Below are positions 47,467 to 54,106 of a stretch of DNA of 64,000 bases, piece by piece. Within the stretch, counting starts at the first letter, position 1, and every line of letters begins with the position of its first letter. Position numbers and translations under genes: made by a program. The stretch lies in contig NZ_JAPDOD010000048.1 in the NCBI RefSeq assembly GCF_027587205.1, positions 3,014 through 67,013 of the forward strand, read 5' to 3'. This DNA comes from Solirubrobacter ginsenosidimutans. GTDB taxonomy: Bacteria > Actinomycetota > Thermoleophilia > Solirubrobacterales > Solirubrobacteraceae. The notes under the pieces were generated by a model. The model ran no database searches and was not told the DNA's origin. It saw only the letters and a list, made by a program, of their open reading frames with translations.

Positions 47467-48807
47467 TCATCCGCCGGCCGGGCTCGCACTCGACCCCGCG
47501 GCGATCTTGCGCAGGTCCAGCGCCTTGTCCAGCGTCTCCTCGTCGACGCCGTGCTTGCGGGCGACCTCGCGCAGGGTCCCGCCCGAGGACGAGGCCTCCT
47601 TGACGATCTCGGCGGCCTTGTCGTAGCCGATGTACGGGTTCAGCGCGGTGGCGACGGCCAGCGTGCCCTCGGCCGAGGCCTCCAGGCCGGGCAGGTTCGG
47701 CTCGATCCCGTCCACGCACTTCTCGGCGAACAGCCGCGACGCGTTCGCGAGCAGGCTGATCGACTGCAGCAGGTTGCGGGCGATCAGCGGGATGCGCACG
47801 TTGAGCTCGAACTGGCCCTGGAGGCCGCCGATCGTGATCGCCGTGTCGTTGCCGATCACCTGCGCACCCACCTGGAGCACGACCTCCGGGAGCACCGGGT
47901 TGACCTTGCCGGGCATGATCGACGAGCCCTTCTGCAGCTCGGGCAGGTAGATCTCGCCGATCCCGACGCGCGGGCCGGAGCCCATCAGCGCGAGATCGCC
48001 GGCGATCTTGATCAGCGAGACGGCGACGACCTTCAGGGCCCCGCTCAACTCCACGAGCGCGTCGCGGTTGCCCTGCGCCTCGAACGGGTCCTCCGGCGCC
48101 GAGATCGTGAGGCCGGTGTCGGCGCTCATGCGCTCGCGCACCTTCGCGGCGAAGTCGCGGTGCGTGTTCAGGCCGGTGCCCGTGGCGGTGCCGCCGAGCG
48201 GGATCTGGGCGACCTGCGGCAGCGCGTTCTCGATCCGGCGCTGACCGAGGCGGATCTGCGCGGCGTAGCCGGCGAACTCCTGGCCGAGCGTCACCGGCAC
48301 CGCGTCCATCAGGTGGGTGCGGCCGGACTTGACGAGGTCCTTGAAGGCCTCGGCCTTGGCGGCGAAGGAGGCCTCGAGCTGCGCCAGCGCCGGGAGCAGC
48401 ACATTGGTCGCCTCGTCGAGCGCCGCCAGGTGCACCGCGGACGGGAAGACGTCATTCGACGACTGCCCCATGTTCACGTGGTCGTTCGGGTGGGCACCCG
48501 ACAGCGTGGCGATGACCTCGTTGGAGTTCATGTTCGACGACGTGCCAGAACCGGTCTGGAAGACGTCGATGGGGAACTGCGCGTCGTGCTTGCCCGCGGC
48601 GATCTCGTCGCCCGCGGCCGCGATCTTCTCCGCCAGGTCGGCATCGAGCAGCCCGAGCTCCGCGTTCACGCGCGCGGCGGTGCCCTTGATGCGGCCGAGC
48701 CAGCGGACGACCGGCAGCGGCACGCGTTCTCCTGAAACAGGGAAGTTCGCGACTGCCTTGGTGGTCTCGCCGCCCCACAGTTCCTGCGCAGATTCCTGGA
48801 CGCTCAT
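47467..48807 (-). CDS. fumC: Fumarate hydratase, class II
   Basis: 446 aa. Signature GSSIMPGKVNPVLPE and conserved QTGSGTSSNMNSNEV, HVNMGQSSNDVFPSA and SGRTHLMDAVP. The ATG has GGAGGAG about 9 nt upstream. It interconverts fumarate and malate in the TCA cycle and lies 3.2 kb from the proposed TCA-bypass operon. It is divergent from the NfeD/flotillin pair with a 106-bp gap. Confidence 0.96.
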   Translation of the reverse strand: MSVQESAQELWGGETTKAVANFPVSGERVPLPVVRWLGRIKGTAARVNAELGLLDADLAEKIAAAGDEIAAGKHDAQFPIDVFQTGSGTSSNMNSNEVIATLSGAHPNDHVNMGQSSNDVFPSAVHLAALDEATNVLLPALAQLEASFAAKAEAFKDLVKSGRTHLMDAVPVTLGQEFAGYAAQIRLGQRRIENALPQVAQIPLGGTATGTGLNTHRDFAAKVRERMSADTGLTISAPEDPFEAQGNRDALVELSGALKVVAVSLIKIAGDLALMGSGPRVGIGEIYLPELQKGSSIMPGKVNPVLPEVVLQVGAQVIGNDTAITIGGLQGQFELNVRIPLIARNLLQSISLLANASRLFAEKCVDGIEPNLPGLEASAEGTLAVATALNPYIGYDKAAEIVKEASSSGGTLREVARKHGVDEETLDKALDLRKIAAGSSASPAGG

Positions 48808-48913
48808 GCGCTCCTCCGTGTCATCGGTTCGCTCGGCGCCTAACGCTAGCGCTCAGCGTGCAACGGAAACTTTGGCCAAGAGCGTGAGGCATCTCGGTAC
48901 GTTTGCGAAACGA

Positions 48914-49141
48914 ATGTCCAATAGCGAATCGCCAGTCGGCAGCCACGGTCGGGTCACCTCCACGGGAGGAATGGGTCCGGACCGCACGGGCGAGGTCATG
49001 GTCGCGATCCGTGGAGGCGTCGAGGCGTTCCTCGCCCGCGACGTCGACGGCGGGACGATCGAGCCGTACACCCCGATCGTCGTCATCGACTACCAACCGC
49101 CTCGGTTCGTGCTCGTCACCCCTCTCACGCAGGAGTCGTAG
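48914..49141 (+). CDS. Short NfeD-type OB-domain protein
   Basis: 75 aa. GSHGRVTSTGGMGPDRTGEVMVAIRGG, VEAFLARDVDGGTIEPYTPIVVIDYQPPRFVLVTPL follows the beta-barrel pattern of the NfeD C-terminal domain. It lacks the membrane helices and protease part of full NfeD proteins. It ends two bases before a flotillin gene, the classic NfeD-flotillin partnership (B. subtilis YuaF/FloT). The ATG at 48914 is preferred since the conserved G-x-x-G-x-V starts at residue 9; ATG 48971 after GGGAGGA would cut the first strand. TACGTT (48898-48903) is a possible -10. Confidence 0.75.
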   Translation: MSNSESPVGSHGRVTSTGGMGPDRTGEVMVAIRGGVEAFLARDVDGGTIEPYTPIVVIDYQPPRFVLVTPLTQES

Positions 49142-49143
49142 AA

Positions 49144-50553
49144 GTGAACTCCACGCTGATCGTGGTCATCGTCGCGGTGATCCTCATCCCACTCGTCTTG
49201 GCGATCCTGTTCAAGGTCCTGTGGAAGGTGCCGGCCGCCGACGAGGCACTGATCGTCACCGGCTTCGGGGTCAAGGGTGCAGCCGTGGCCGACCGGACGT
49301 TCAAGATCGTCACGGGTGGAGGCGCGTTCGTCGTGCCCGTCATGCAGAAGGCGCAGTACCTCGGGATGTCGGCCGACAAGGCGCTGCTGGAGGTTGAAGG
49401 CGTCGACTCCCAGAAGATCCCCGTGGGGGTACGCGGCGTGGCGATCTTCAAGGTCGGCGACGACGAACGCTCGATCACGAACGCCGCCACGCGCTTCCTC
49501 GAAGCCCAGCAGGGGCAGATGCACGACCTCGTCCGCGAGGTCTTCCACGGCCATCTGCGCTCGATCATCGGCGGGCTCTCGGTCGAGGACCTGATCGCCA
49601 ACCGCAACGAGCTCGCGCAGGCCACCCGCGACGCGAGCGCGGACGAGATGCAGAAGCTCGGCCTGATCATCGACTCGCTGCAGATCCAGGAGATCATCGA
49701 TCCGACCGGCTACATCCGCGCCCTGGGTGAGCCGCGGGCGGCCGAGGTCAAGATGCGCGCGCGGATCGCCGCCGCGGCCTCCGATCGCGAGGCGACCGAA
49801 CGCGAGCAGGAGGCGGAGGCGCTGAAGGCCGCCGCACGCCGCGACTCGGAGATCAAGCGCGCCGCCTACCAGGCGGAGATCGACAAGCAGGCGGCCATGT
49901 CCGCGCAGGCCGGGCCGCTGGCCGACGCCGAGGCGCGCAAGCAGGTCGTCGTCCAAGAGACCGCGGTCGCCGAGCTGGAGGCCGAGCGCGAGGAGAAGCG
50001 CCTCGACACCGCCGTCCGCAAGCCCGCCGACGCCGCGGCCTACGAGAAGCAGGTCCAGGCCGAGGCCGAGCGCGTCGCCCGCATCTCGATCGCCGAAGCG
50101 CAGGCCCGTGAGGTCGAGCTCGCCGCGGCGGCCAAGGCCAAGCAGATCGAGCAGATCGGCGCCTCAGAAGCGCGGATCACGAGCCAGCGCGGCATCGCCG
50201 AAGCCGAGGCGACGAAGGCCAAGGGTGAGGCCGAGGGCGCGTCGATCCGGGCCAAGGGCCTGGCCGAGGCCGATTCGATCGCCAAGCGCGCCGAGGCGCT
50301 CGAGAAGGAAGCCGACGCGGTCATCGGCCAGCAGATCGCCGAGCAGCTCCCGGAGATCGTGCGCGCCGCCGCGGAGTCCTTCAAGTACGTCGACAACCTC
50401 ACGGTGCTCAACGGCGCCCAGGGGATCTCGGAGATCATCGCGCAGGTCATCGGGCAGGCCGGCCCGGCGCTCGAGATGGCCCAGGCCGCGCTCGCGCGCA
50501 CCTCCAAGGCCGCCTCCAACGGGTCCGAGCCCGACAAGAAGCCGGAGGCCTAA
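49144..50553 (+). CDS. floT: Flotillin-like SPFH/Band 7 membrane protein
   Basis: 469 aa. One N-terminal TM helix (LIVVIVAVILIPLVLAILF), the SPFH domain (about 28-200, with VTGGGAFVVPVMQKAQYLGMSADKALLEVEGVDSQ), then a long coiled coil rich in Ala/Glu/Lys repeats (AEAEATKAKGEAEGASIRAKG style) and a C-terminal oligomerisation segment. Flotillins organise membrane microdomains. GTG start 2 bp after the NfeD-like stop, so the two proteins are made together. Confidence 0.9.
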   Translation: MNSTLIVVIVAVILIPLVLAILFKVLWKVPAADEALIVTGFGVKGAAVADRTFKIVTGGGAFVVPVMQKAQYLGMSADKALLEVEGVDSQKIPVGVRGVAIFKVGDDERSITNAATRFLEAQQGQMHDLVREVFHGHLRSIIGGLSVEDLIANRNELAQATRDASADEMQKLGLIIDSLQIQEIIDPTGYIRALGEPRAAEVKMRARIAAAASDREATEREQEAEALKAAARRDSEIKRAAYQAEIDKQAAMSAQAGPLADAEARKQVVVQETAVAELEAEREEKRLDTAVRKPADAAAYEKQVQAEAERVARISIAEAQAREVELAAAAKAKQIEQIGASEARITSQRGIAEAEATKAKGEAEGASIRAKGLAEADSIAKRAEALEKEADAVIGQQIAEQLPEIVRAAAESFKYVDNLTVLNGAQGISEIIAQVIGQAGPALEMAQAALARTSKAASNGSEPDKKPEA

Positions 50554-51185
50554 CGGAGGACTTCGGGGCCGATCCGGCGCGGGTTGCCGTCGCTGGGCTG
50601 CAGCGTGACCACCAGGCGTGGGTAGCGCTTCGGATCAGCAGCGGCCAGCAGGCGCACGCTGCCGCGGCCGTGCTCGTCGGGATGGAAGGTTCCTGCCGAG
50701 ACCCGGTGCGGCCGGCGGGACGTGTCGTCAGGGGCGACGAACCAGAGCTCGTAGAGCCCGTTCGGGCGCGGGTCGCGCAGCCGCCGGATGTCGAGCTCGA
50801 CCTCGCGCCCGACAGGCGTCACCCGCACGGCCGCGGTGACGTCGACGCGCTCCCCCGTCGTGCTGTGCAGCGCGAGGCGCTCCGGCGTGGCTCCGCCGCC
50901 CGTGAGCAGCAGCACCGCGGCGGCGACCGCGGCGGCGGCGGGCGCGGCCACCCACGCGAGGCGAGGCAGGCGCCGCGCGCGCTTGGCGGGCAGCGCGCGC
51001 TGCTCCAAACCGGCGGGAACGTCGAACGGCGCCGCCGCGTGCTGGAGCGCGAGATGCGTCCCGCGCAGCTCGTCGGCGTCGCGCCGGCAGGTCTCGCAGG
51101 TCGCCAGGTGTGCCTCCAACGCGCGCGTCTCGACAGGGTCGAGCTGTCCCAGCGCCCACTCGACGAGATCGGGATGCTCAGTCAT
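50550..51185 (-). CDS. Anti-sigma factor, RskA type, with zinc-binding N-terminus
   Basis: 211 aa from ATG 51185, overlapping the sigma-factor stop by 8 bp. The N-terminus is a ZAS-like domain (HPDLVEWALGQLDPVETRALEAHLATCETCRRD, H-x3-C-x2-C). A single TM helix follows at about 78-100 (LAWVAAPAAAAVAAAVLLL), then an extracytoplasmic RskA-C-like beta domain (LYELWFVAPDDTSRRPHRVSAGTF). It should hold the adjacent ECF sigma factor inactive at the membrane until released. The 3' end overlaps the flotillin stop by four bases. Confidence 0.9.
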   Translation of the reverse strand: MTEHPDLVEWALGQLDPVETRALEAHLATCETCRRDADELRGTHLALQHAAAPFDVPAGLEQRALPAKRARRLPRLAWVAAPAAAAVAAAVLLLTGGGATPERLALHSTTGERVDVTAAVRVTPVGREVELDIRRLRDPRPNGLYELWFVAPDDTSRRPHRVSAGTFHPDEHGRGSVRLLAAADPKRYPRLVVTLQPSDGNPRRIGPEVLR

Positions 51186-51735
51186 CGAATCCGCGTTCCC
51201 GCAGCGCGGCACGCAGAGCTCGCAGCGCGTAGAACGCGCGCGTCTTGACGGTGCCGAGCGGCACGTCGAGCTTGCAGGCGATCGCGCCCAGTTTCAGATC
51301 CTCGTCATAGATCAGCTCCAGCACCTCACGATGGGCTGGAGACAGGGACATCATCGCGTCACGGACCGTGACGGCGAGCAGTACCTCGTCGGCGCGTGCG
51401 TCGAACGCCGCGCCATCCTCGACCTCCGGCGCGAATGCGCGGGAGGAGGGACGCCGGCGGAGGTCGATCGCGACTCTCCGCGCGATCGTGAACAGCAGGG
51501 CCCGGACCGTGCCGCGGGTGGGGTCGAACCGGCGAGCTCCCTGCCACAGACGCATGAAGGACTCTTGGACGAGCTCCTCGGCGAGACCACGGTCGCCGAG
51601 CAGCCGCAGCCCGAACCCGTACACGCGTCTCTCATACCGCCGGTAGAGGGTGCGCATCGCCGCGTCGTCGCGGCGGACGAGCAGGTCGGCTTCCTCTTCG
51701 TCGAGGGTGGAGATCTGGTCCAGCGTCTGCAGCAC
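51178..51735 (-). CDS. ECF RNA polymerase sigma factor, SigK-like
   Basis: 185 aa, GTG start. Region 2: MRTLYRRYERRVYGFGLRLLGDRGLAEELVQESFMRLWQGARRFDPTRGTVRALLFTIARRVAIDLRRR. Region 4: MMSLSPAHREVLELIYDEDLKLGAIACKLDVPLGTVKTRAFYALRALR. It is followed by its anti-sigma factor and preceded, on the same strand, by a DUF4394 gene, a recurring arrangement for SigK-type modules. A matching ECF-type promoter lies ahead of the DUF4394 gene. Confidence 0.92.
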   Translation of the reverse strand: MLQTLDQISTLDEEEADLLVRRDDAAMRTLYRRYERRVYGFGLRLLGDRGLAEELVQESFMRLWQGARRFDPTRGTVRALLFTIARRVAIDLRRRPSSRAFAPEVEDGAAFDARADEVLLAVTVRDAMMSLSPAHREVLELIYDEDLKLGAIACKLDVPLGTVKTRAFYALRALRAALRERGFDD

Positions 51736-51821
51736 TGCGAGTTCGTGCGCATGACGGGTGTTGAGCGGATCAACCGCGCGAGCGGGCCGCCGCGTAGGCG
51801 ACCCGCTCGGGGAGCGCGCGG

Positions 51822-52652
51822 TCAGTCCTGCCAGGCCGCCAGCCCGGTCACGACGAGCCGCTGCCCGCCGCCGATGCGGCCGGACAGGCGGCTGCGGCCC
51901 GTGGCGGGATCGACGGTGTAGAGGCTCGACCCGCGAGTGGAGCGCGTGGCGAGGTAGCCGACGTTGTTGGCGCCCGCGATGTCGAATCCCGACTGGTCGG
52001 AGACGTCGAAGCCGAGGCGCTTGGGCATCGTCAGCGTCCCGTTGTTCGGCGGGTTCTGGACCGAGATCGTGTCGCTCGCGGAGTCGATCACGTACAGCGT
52101 CGTCGCCGCGGGCCTGACCGCGCTGAAGGTCGAGTTCGTGTAGCCGGCGTCGACGACGCGCGGCATCCCGGGGTTCAACGCGAGGTCGCTGCTCAGCAGC
52201 GTCCCCTCGTCGACGTTAAGACGCAGGTTCTGCGCGGCGTCGGAGACGACGCGGAGCTTGTCGACGGTCGGGTTGAAGTCGACGCCGAAGAACGCGCCGG
52301 TGAGGCCCGCCGTGAACGCGGGCCCTTCGGCGACGGCGATGCCCGTACGCGGGTTCACCCGATAGACGACCGAGTCGGTGCCGACGCCGTAGAGGTCACC
52401 GGTCGCGGGCCGGAAGTCGATCCCGGCGAGCGTCACGCCCGCGGGCAGTCCGGTGATCGCGCGAACGTCGCGAAGGCGCTCGGGCTGGGCGGCGTTGAAG
52501 CGGATCAGCGTGTTCTGATCCGTGGTGGCGAACAGGACGCGCGAGGTCTGCGCGTCGTCGAAGCGCGGACCGTGGCTCGCCGAAGCGGTCCCGGCGAGGG
52601 CGAGGGTGGACATGACAGCGAGCGCCGCGACGCGGCGGAGGGGACGGCTCAC
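51822..52652 (-). CDS. Secreted DUF4394 protein
   Basis: 276 aa, GTG start with GGAGGTC RBS, signal peptide ending ASA. The sequence is a repeating beta-propeller-like series of NxxVYRVNPRTG, GVDFNPTVDKLRVVSDAAQNLRLN and LYVIDSASDTISVQ blocks, the DUF4394 pattern. The family is secreted and uncharacterised. It is the first gene of a DUF4394-sigma-anti-sigma operon, so it is probably the main target of its own sigma factor. Confidence 0.85.
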   Translation of the reverse strand: MSRPLRRVAALAVMSTLALAGTASASHGPRFDDAQTSRVLFATTDQNTLIRFNAAQPERLRDVRAITGLPAGVTLAGIDFRPATGDLYGVGTDSVVYRVNPRTGIAVAEGPAFTAGLTGAFFGVDFNPTVDKLRVVSDAAQNLRLNVDEGTLLSSDLALNPGMPRVVDAGYTNSTFSAVRPAATTLYVIDSASDTISVQNPPNNGTLTMPKRLGFDVSDQSGFDIAGANNVGYLATRSTRGSSLYTVDPATGRSRLSGRIGGGQRLVVTGLAAWQD

Positions 52653-52691
52653 GATGGAGACCTCCGGTGAGTAGGGGAGCGGGTACGCCCC

Positions 52692-52720
52692 AGTTCGGAG
52701 TGGTCCTCATGAAAGGTTCA
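52692..52720 (-). promoter_or_regulatory. ECF-type promoter of the DUF4394-sigma operon
   Basis: On the minus strand TGAACC (52720-52715) and CGAACT (52697-52692) are separated by exactly 17 bp, a GAAC-N17-CGAA arrangement typical of ECF promoters. The implied leader of about 35 nt contains the RBS. Autoregulation is the simplest reading. Confidence 0.5.
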
Positions 52721-52747
52721 TCGCCGGCGAGCGCCGGCGCGCCGGGC

Positions 52748-53206
52748 TCAGGCCGTGGCGACGTCGGAGTCGGCTCGCTCCGGCGTGACCTCGTGCGGGT
52801 CCAGCTCCTCGCGGCAGTGCGAGCAGACCAGCAGCGGCTCCGCGGCGTGGCCGCACGGGTTGTGGCGCAGCACCACGGGCGGGCCCAGCTCACCCGAGAG
52901 GTGGCGGTCACCCCAGCGCATCAGCGTGACGATCGCCGGATAGAGATCCTTGCCGGCCTCACTCAACCGGTACTCGTAGCGCTCGGGCTCGGCCTGGTAG
53001 AGGACGCGGACGAGGATGCCCGCGCCGACCAGGGTCTGCAGGCGGGTGGAGAGGATGTTGCGCGCGATCCCGAGGTTGCGCTGGATATCGGAGAACCGGC
53101 GTACGCCGTAGAACGACTCGCGCAGGATCAGGAACGTCCAGCGCTCGCCGAGGATCTCCATCGCACGCCCGATCGAGCACGTCATGGGACGGTCCAGCTC
53201 GTACAT
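52748..53206 (-). CDS. HxlR-family winged-helix transcriptional regulator
   Basis: 152 aa. HxlR domain: CSIGRAMEILGERWTFLILRESFYGVRRFSDIQRNLGIARNILSTRLQTLVGAGILVRV then YEYRLSEAGKDLYP. A C-terminal extension beyond the usual ~110 residues carries CGH and CSHC, a possible small zinc knuckle. Many family members sense redox or aldehydes through cysteines. It may control the hydrolase-like gene ending 25 bp upstream on the same strand, or itself. Confidence 0.9.
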   Translation of the reverse strand: MYELDRPMTCSIGRAMEILGERWTFLILRESFYGVRRFSDIQRNLGIARNILSTRLQTLVGAGILVRVLYQAEPERYEYRLSEAGKDLYPAIVTLMRWGDRHLSGELGPPVVLRHNPCGHAAEPLLVCSHCREELDPHEVTPERADSDVATA

Positions 53207-53208
53207 CT

Positions 53209-53230
53209 CTTCTAAACGATAACGATCCCC
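53209..53230 (-). promoter_or_regulatory. Candidate HxlR promoter with tandem ATCGTT
   Basis: On the minus strand ATCGTTATCGTT (about 53227-53216) is a direct repeat; TATCGT within it is a TANNNT -10, 9 nt before the ATG at 53206. The overlap suggests self-repression. Confidence 0.4.
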
Positions 53231-54070
53231 TCACCCACAAAAGGCAAGAATTTCGCGTGCCAGACCCACCGGATCGTCGTAGGCGACCAGGAAGCCCGTT
53301 CGCTTGAGCACGCGCAGCTGCGCATCGGGCAGGAGGTCGAGCGCTTCCTCGGCGATCGTGAGCGGGTGGAAGGCGTCCTCGTCCGCCCACAGCAGCAGCA
53401 CCGGGAACGTGAACCCCGGGTAGGCGTCGATCAGGTCCTTCTGGGCGCCCCGCGGCCAGCGTCGCGCGGCCTTGGCCCACGAGCGGACGCGGTTGCCGTT
53501 GCCGCCCAGATCCATCAGCGCGTGGCGCATCACGTCGCGCGCCCCGGGGGAACCCGTGACGGTCAGCTTGTCGCCCCGGCTGGGTCGCAGGACGAGCGTG
53601 GCCGAGCGGGCGATCACGCGGTCCACCCCGGGCACGACCGCCGCACGGACCACGACGCGCCCTGCCCGTTCGAGGCCGCAGCGCTTGGGCTTGGTGTGCA
53701 TCGGGTTGGGGAGCAGGACGAGCTTGGCGGGCTGGATGGCGTGGCTCGCCGTCGCCATCAGCGCCAACTGCGCGCCGAGTCCGTGACCCCCGATCAGCGG
53801 CCGCGGGCCGCACGTGTCCTGCAGGAACGCGGCGAGCACCTCGGTCAGCCAGTCGGGTGAGTACGCGTGCGTCGGCCGGTCCTCCGAGGCACCGTGCAGG
53901 GGGAGGTCGGGGAGCACGACGCGGTAGCGATGCGCGAGCTCGTCGACGACCGGCTCCCACTCGCGATGGGTCAGGCCGGTCGAGTGCAGCAGTGCGAGTG
54001 GCGGTCCGGTCCCCGCCTCGCGATACGCGATCCTCGCTCCGTCGGGGTGGTGGTACAGCCGAAGCTTCAC
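53231..54070 (-). CDS. Alpha/beta-hydrolase-fold protein without catalytic Ser and His
   Basis: 279 aa from GTG 54070, where homology starts (KLRLYHHPDGARIAYREAGTGPPLALLHSTG). The fold is clear: oxyanion HSTGLTHREWEPVVDEL, acid strand PVLLLWADEDAFHPLTIAEEAL. The nucleophile elbow reads GGHGLGA instead of GHSxG (Gly97 for Ser) and the histidine position reads TGFLVAY (Phe260 for His). The Asp remains. It is probably not a hydrolase; it could bind a ligand or do cofactor-free chemistry. It is divergent from a molybdenum-hydroxylase operon. Confidence 0.8.
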   Translation of the reverse strand: MKLRLYHHPDGARIAYREAGTGPPLALLHSTGLTHREWEPVVDELAHRYRVVLPDLPLHGASEDRPTHAYSPDWLTEVLAAFLQDTCGPRPLIGGHGLGAQLALMATASHAIQPAKLVLLPNPMHTKPKRCGLERAGRVVVRAAVVPGVDRVIARSATLVLRPSRGDKLTVTGSPGARDVMRHALMDLGGNGNRVRSWAKAARRWPRGAQKDLIDAYPGFTFPVLLLWADEDAFHPLTIAEEALDLLPDAQLRVLKRTGFLVAYDDPVGLAREILAFCG

Positions 54071-54093
54071 TGCGACGCGCAGCTTTCCACAGA

Positions 54094-54099
54094 TACCCT
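54094..54099 (+). promoter_or_regulatory. Leaderless-type -10 (TACCCT) of the molybdenum-hydroxylase operon
   Basis: TACCCT lies 7 nt before the GTG at 54107 with no RBS between. Confidence 0.45.
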
Positions 54100-54106
54100 C
54101 GATCTC

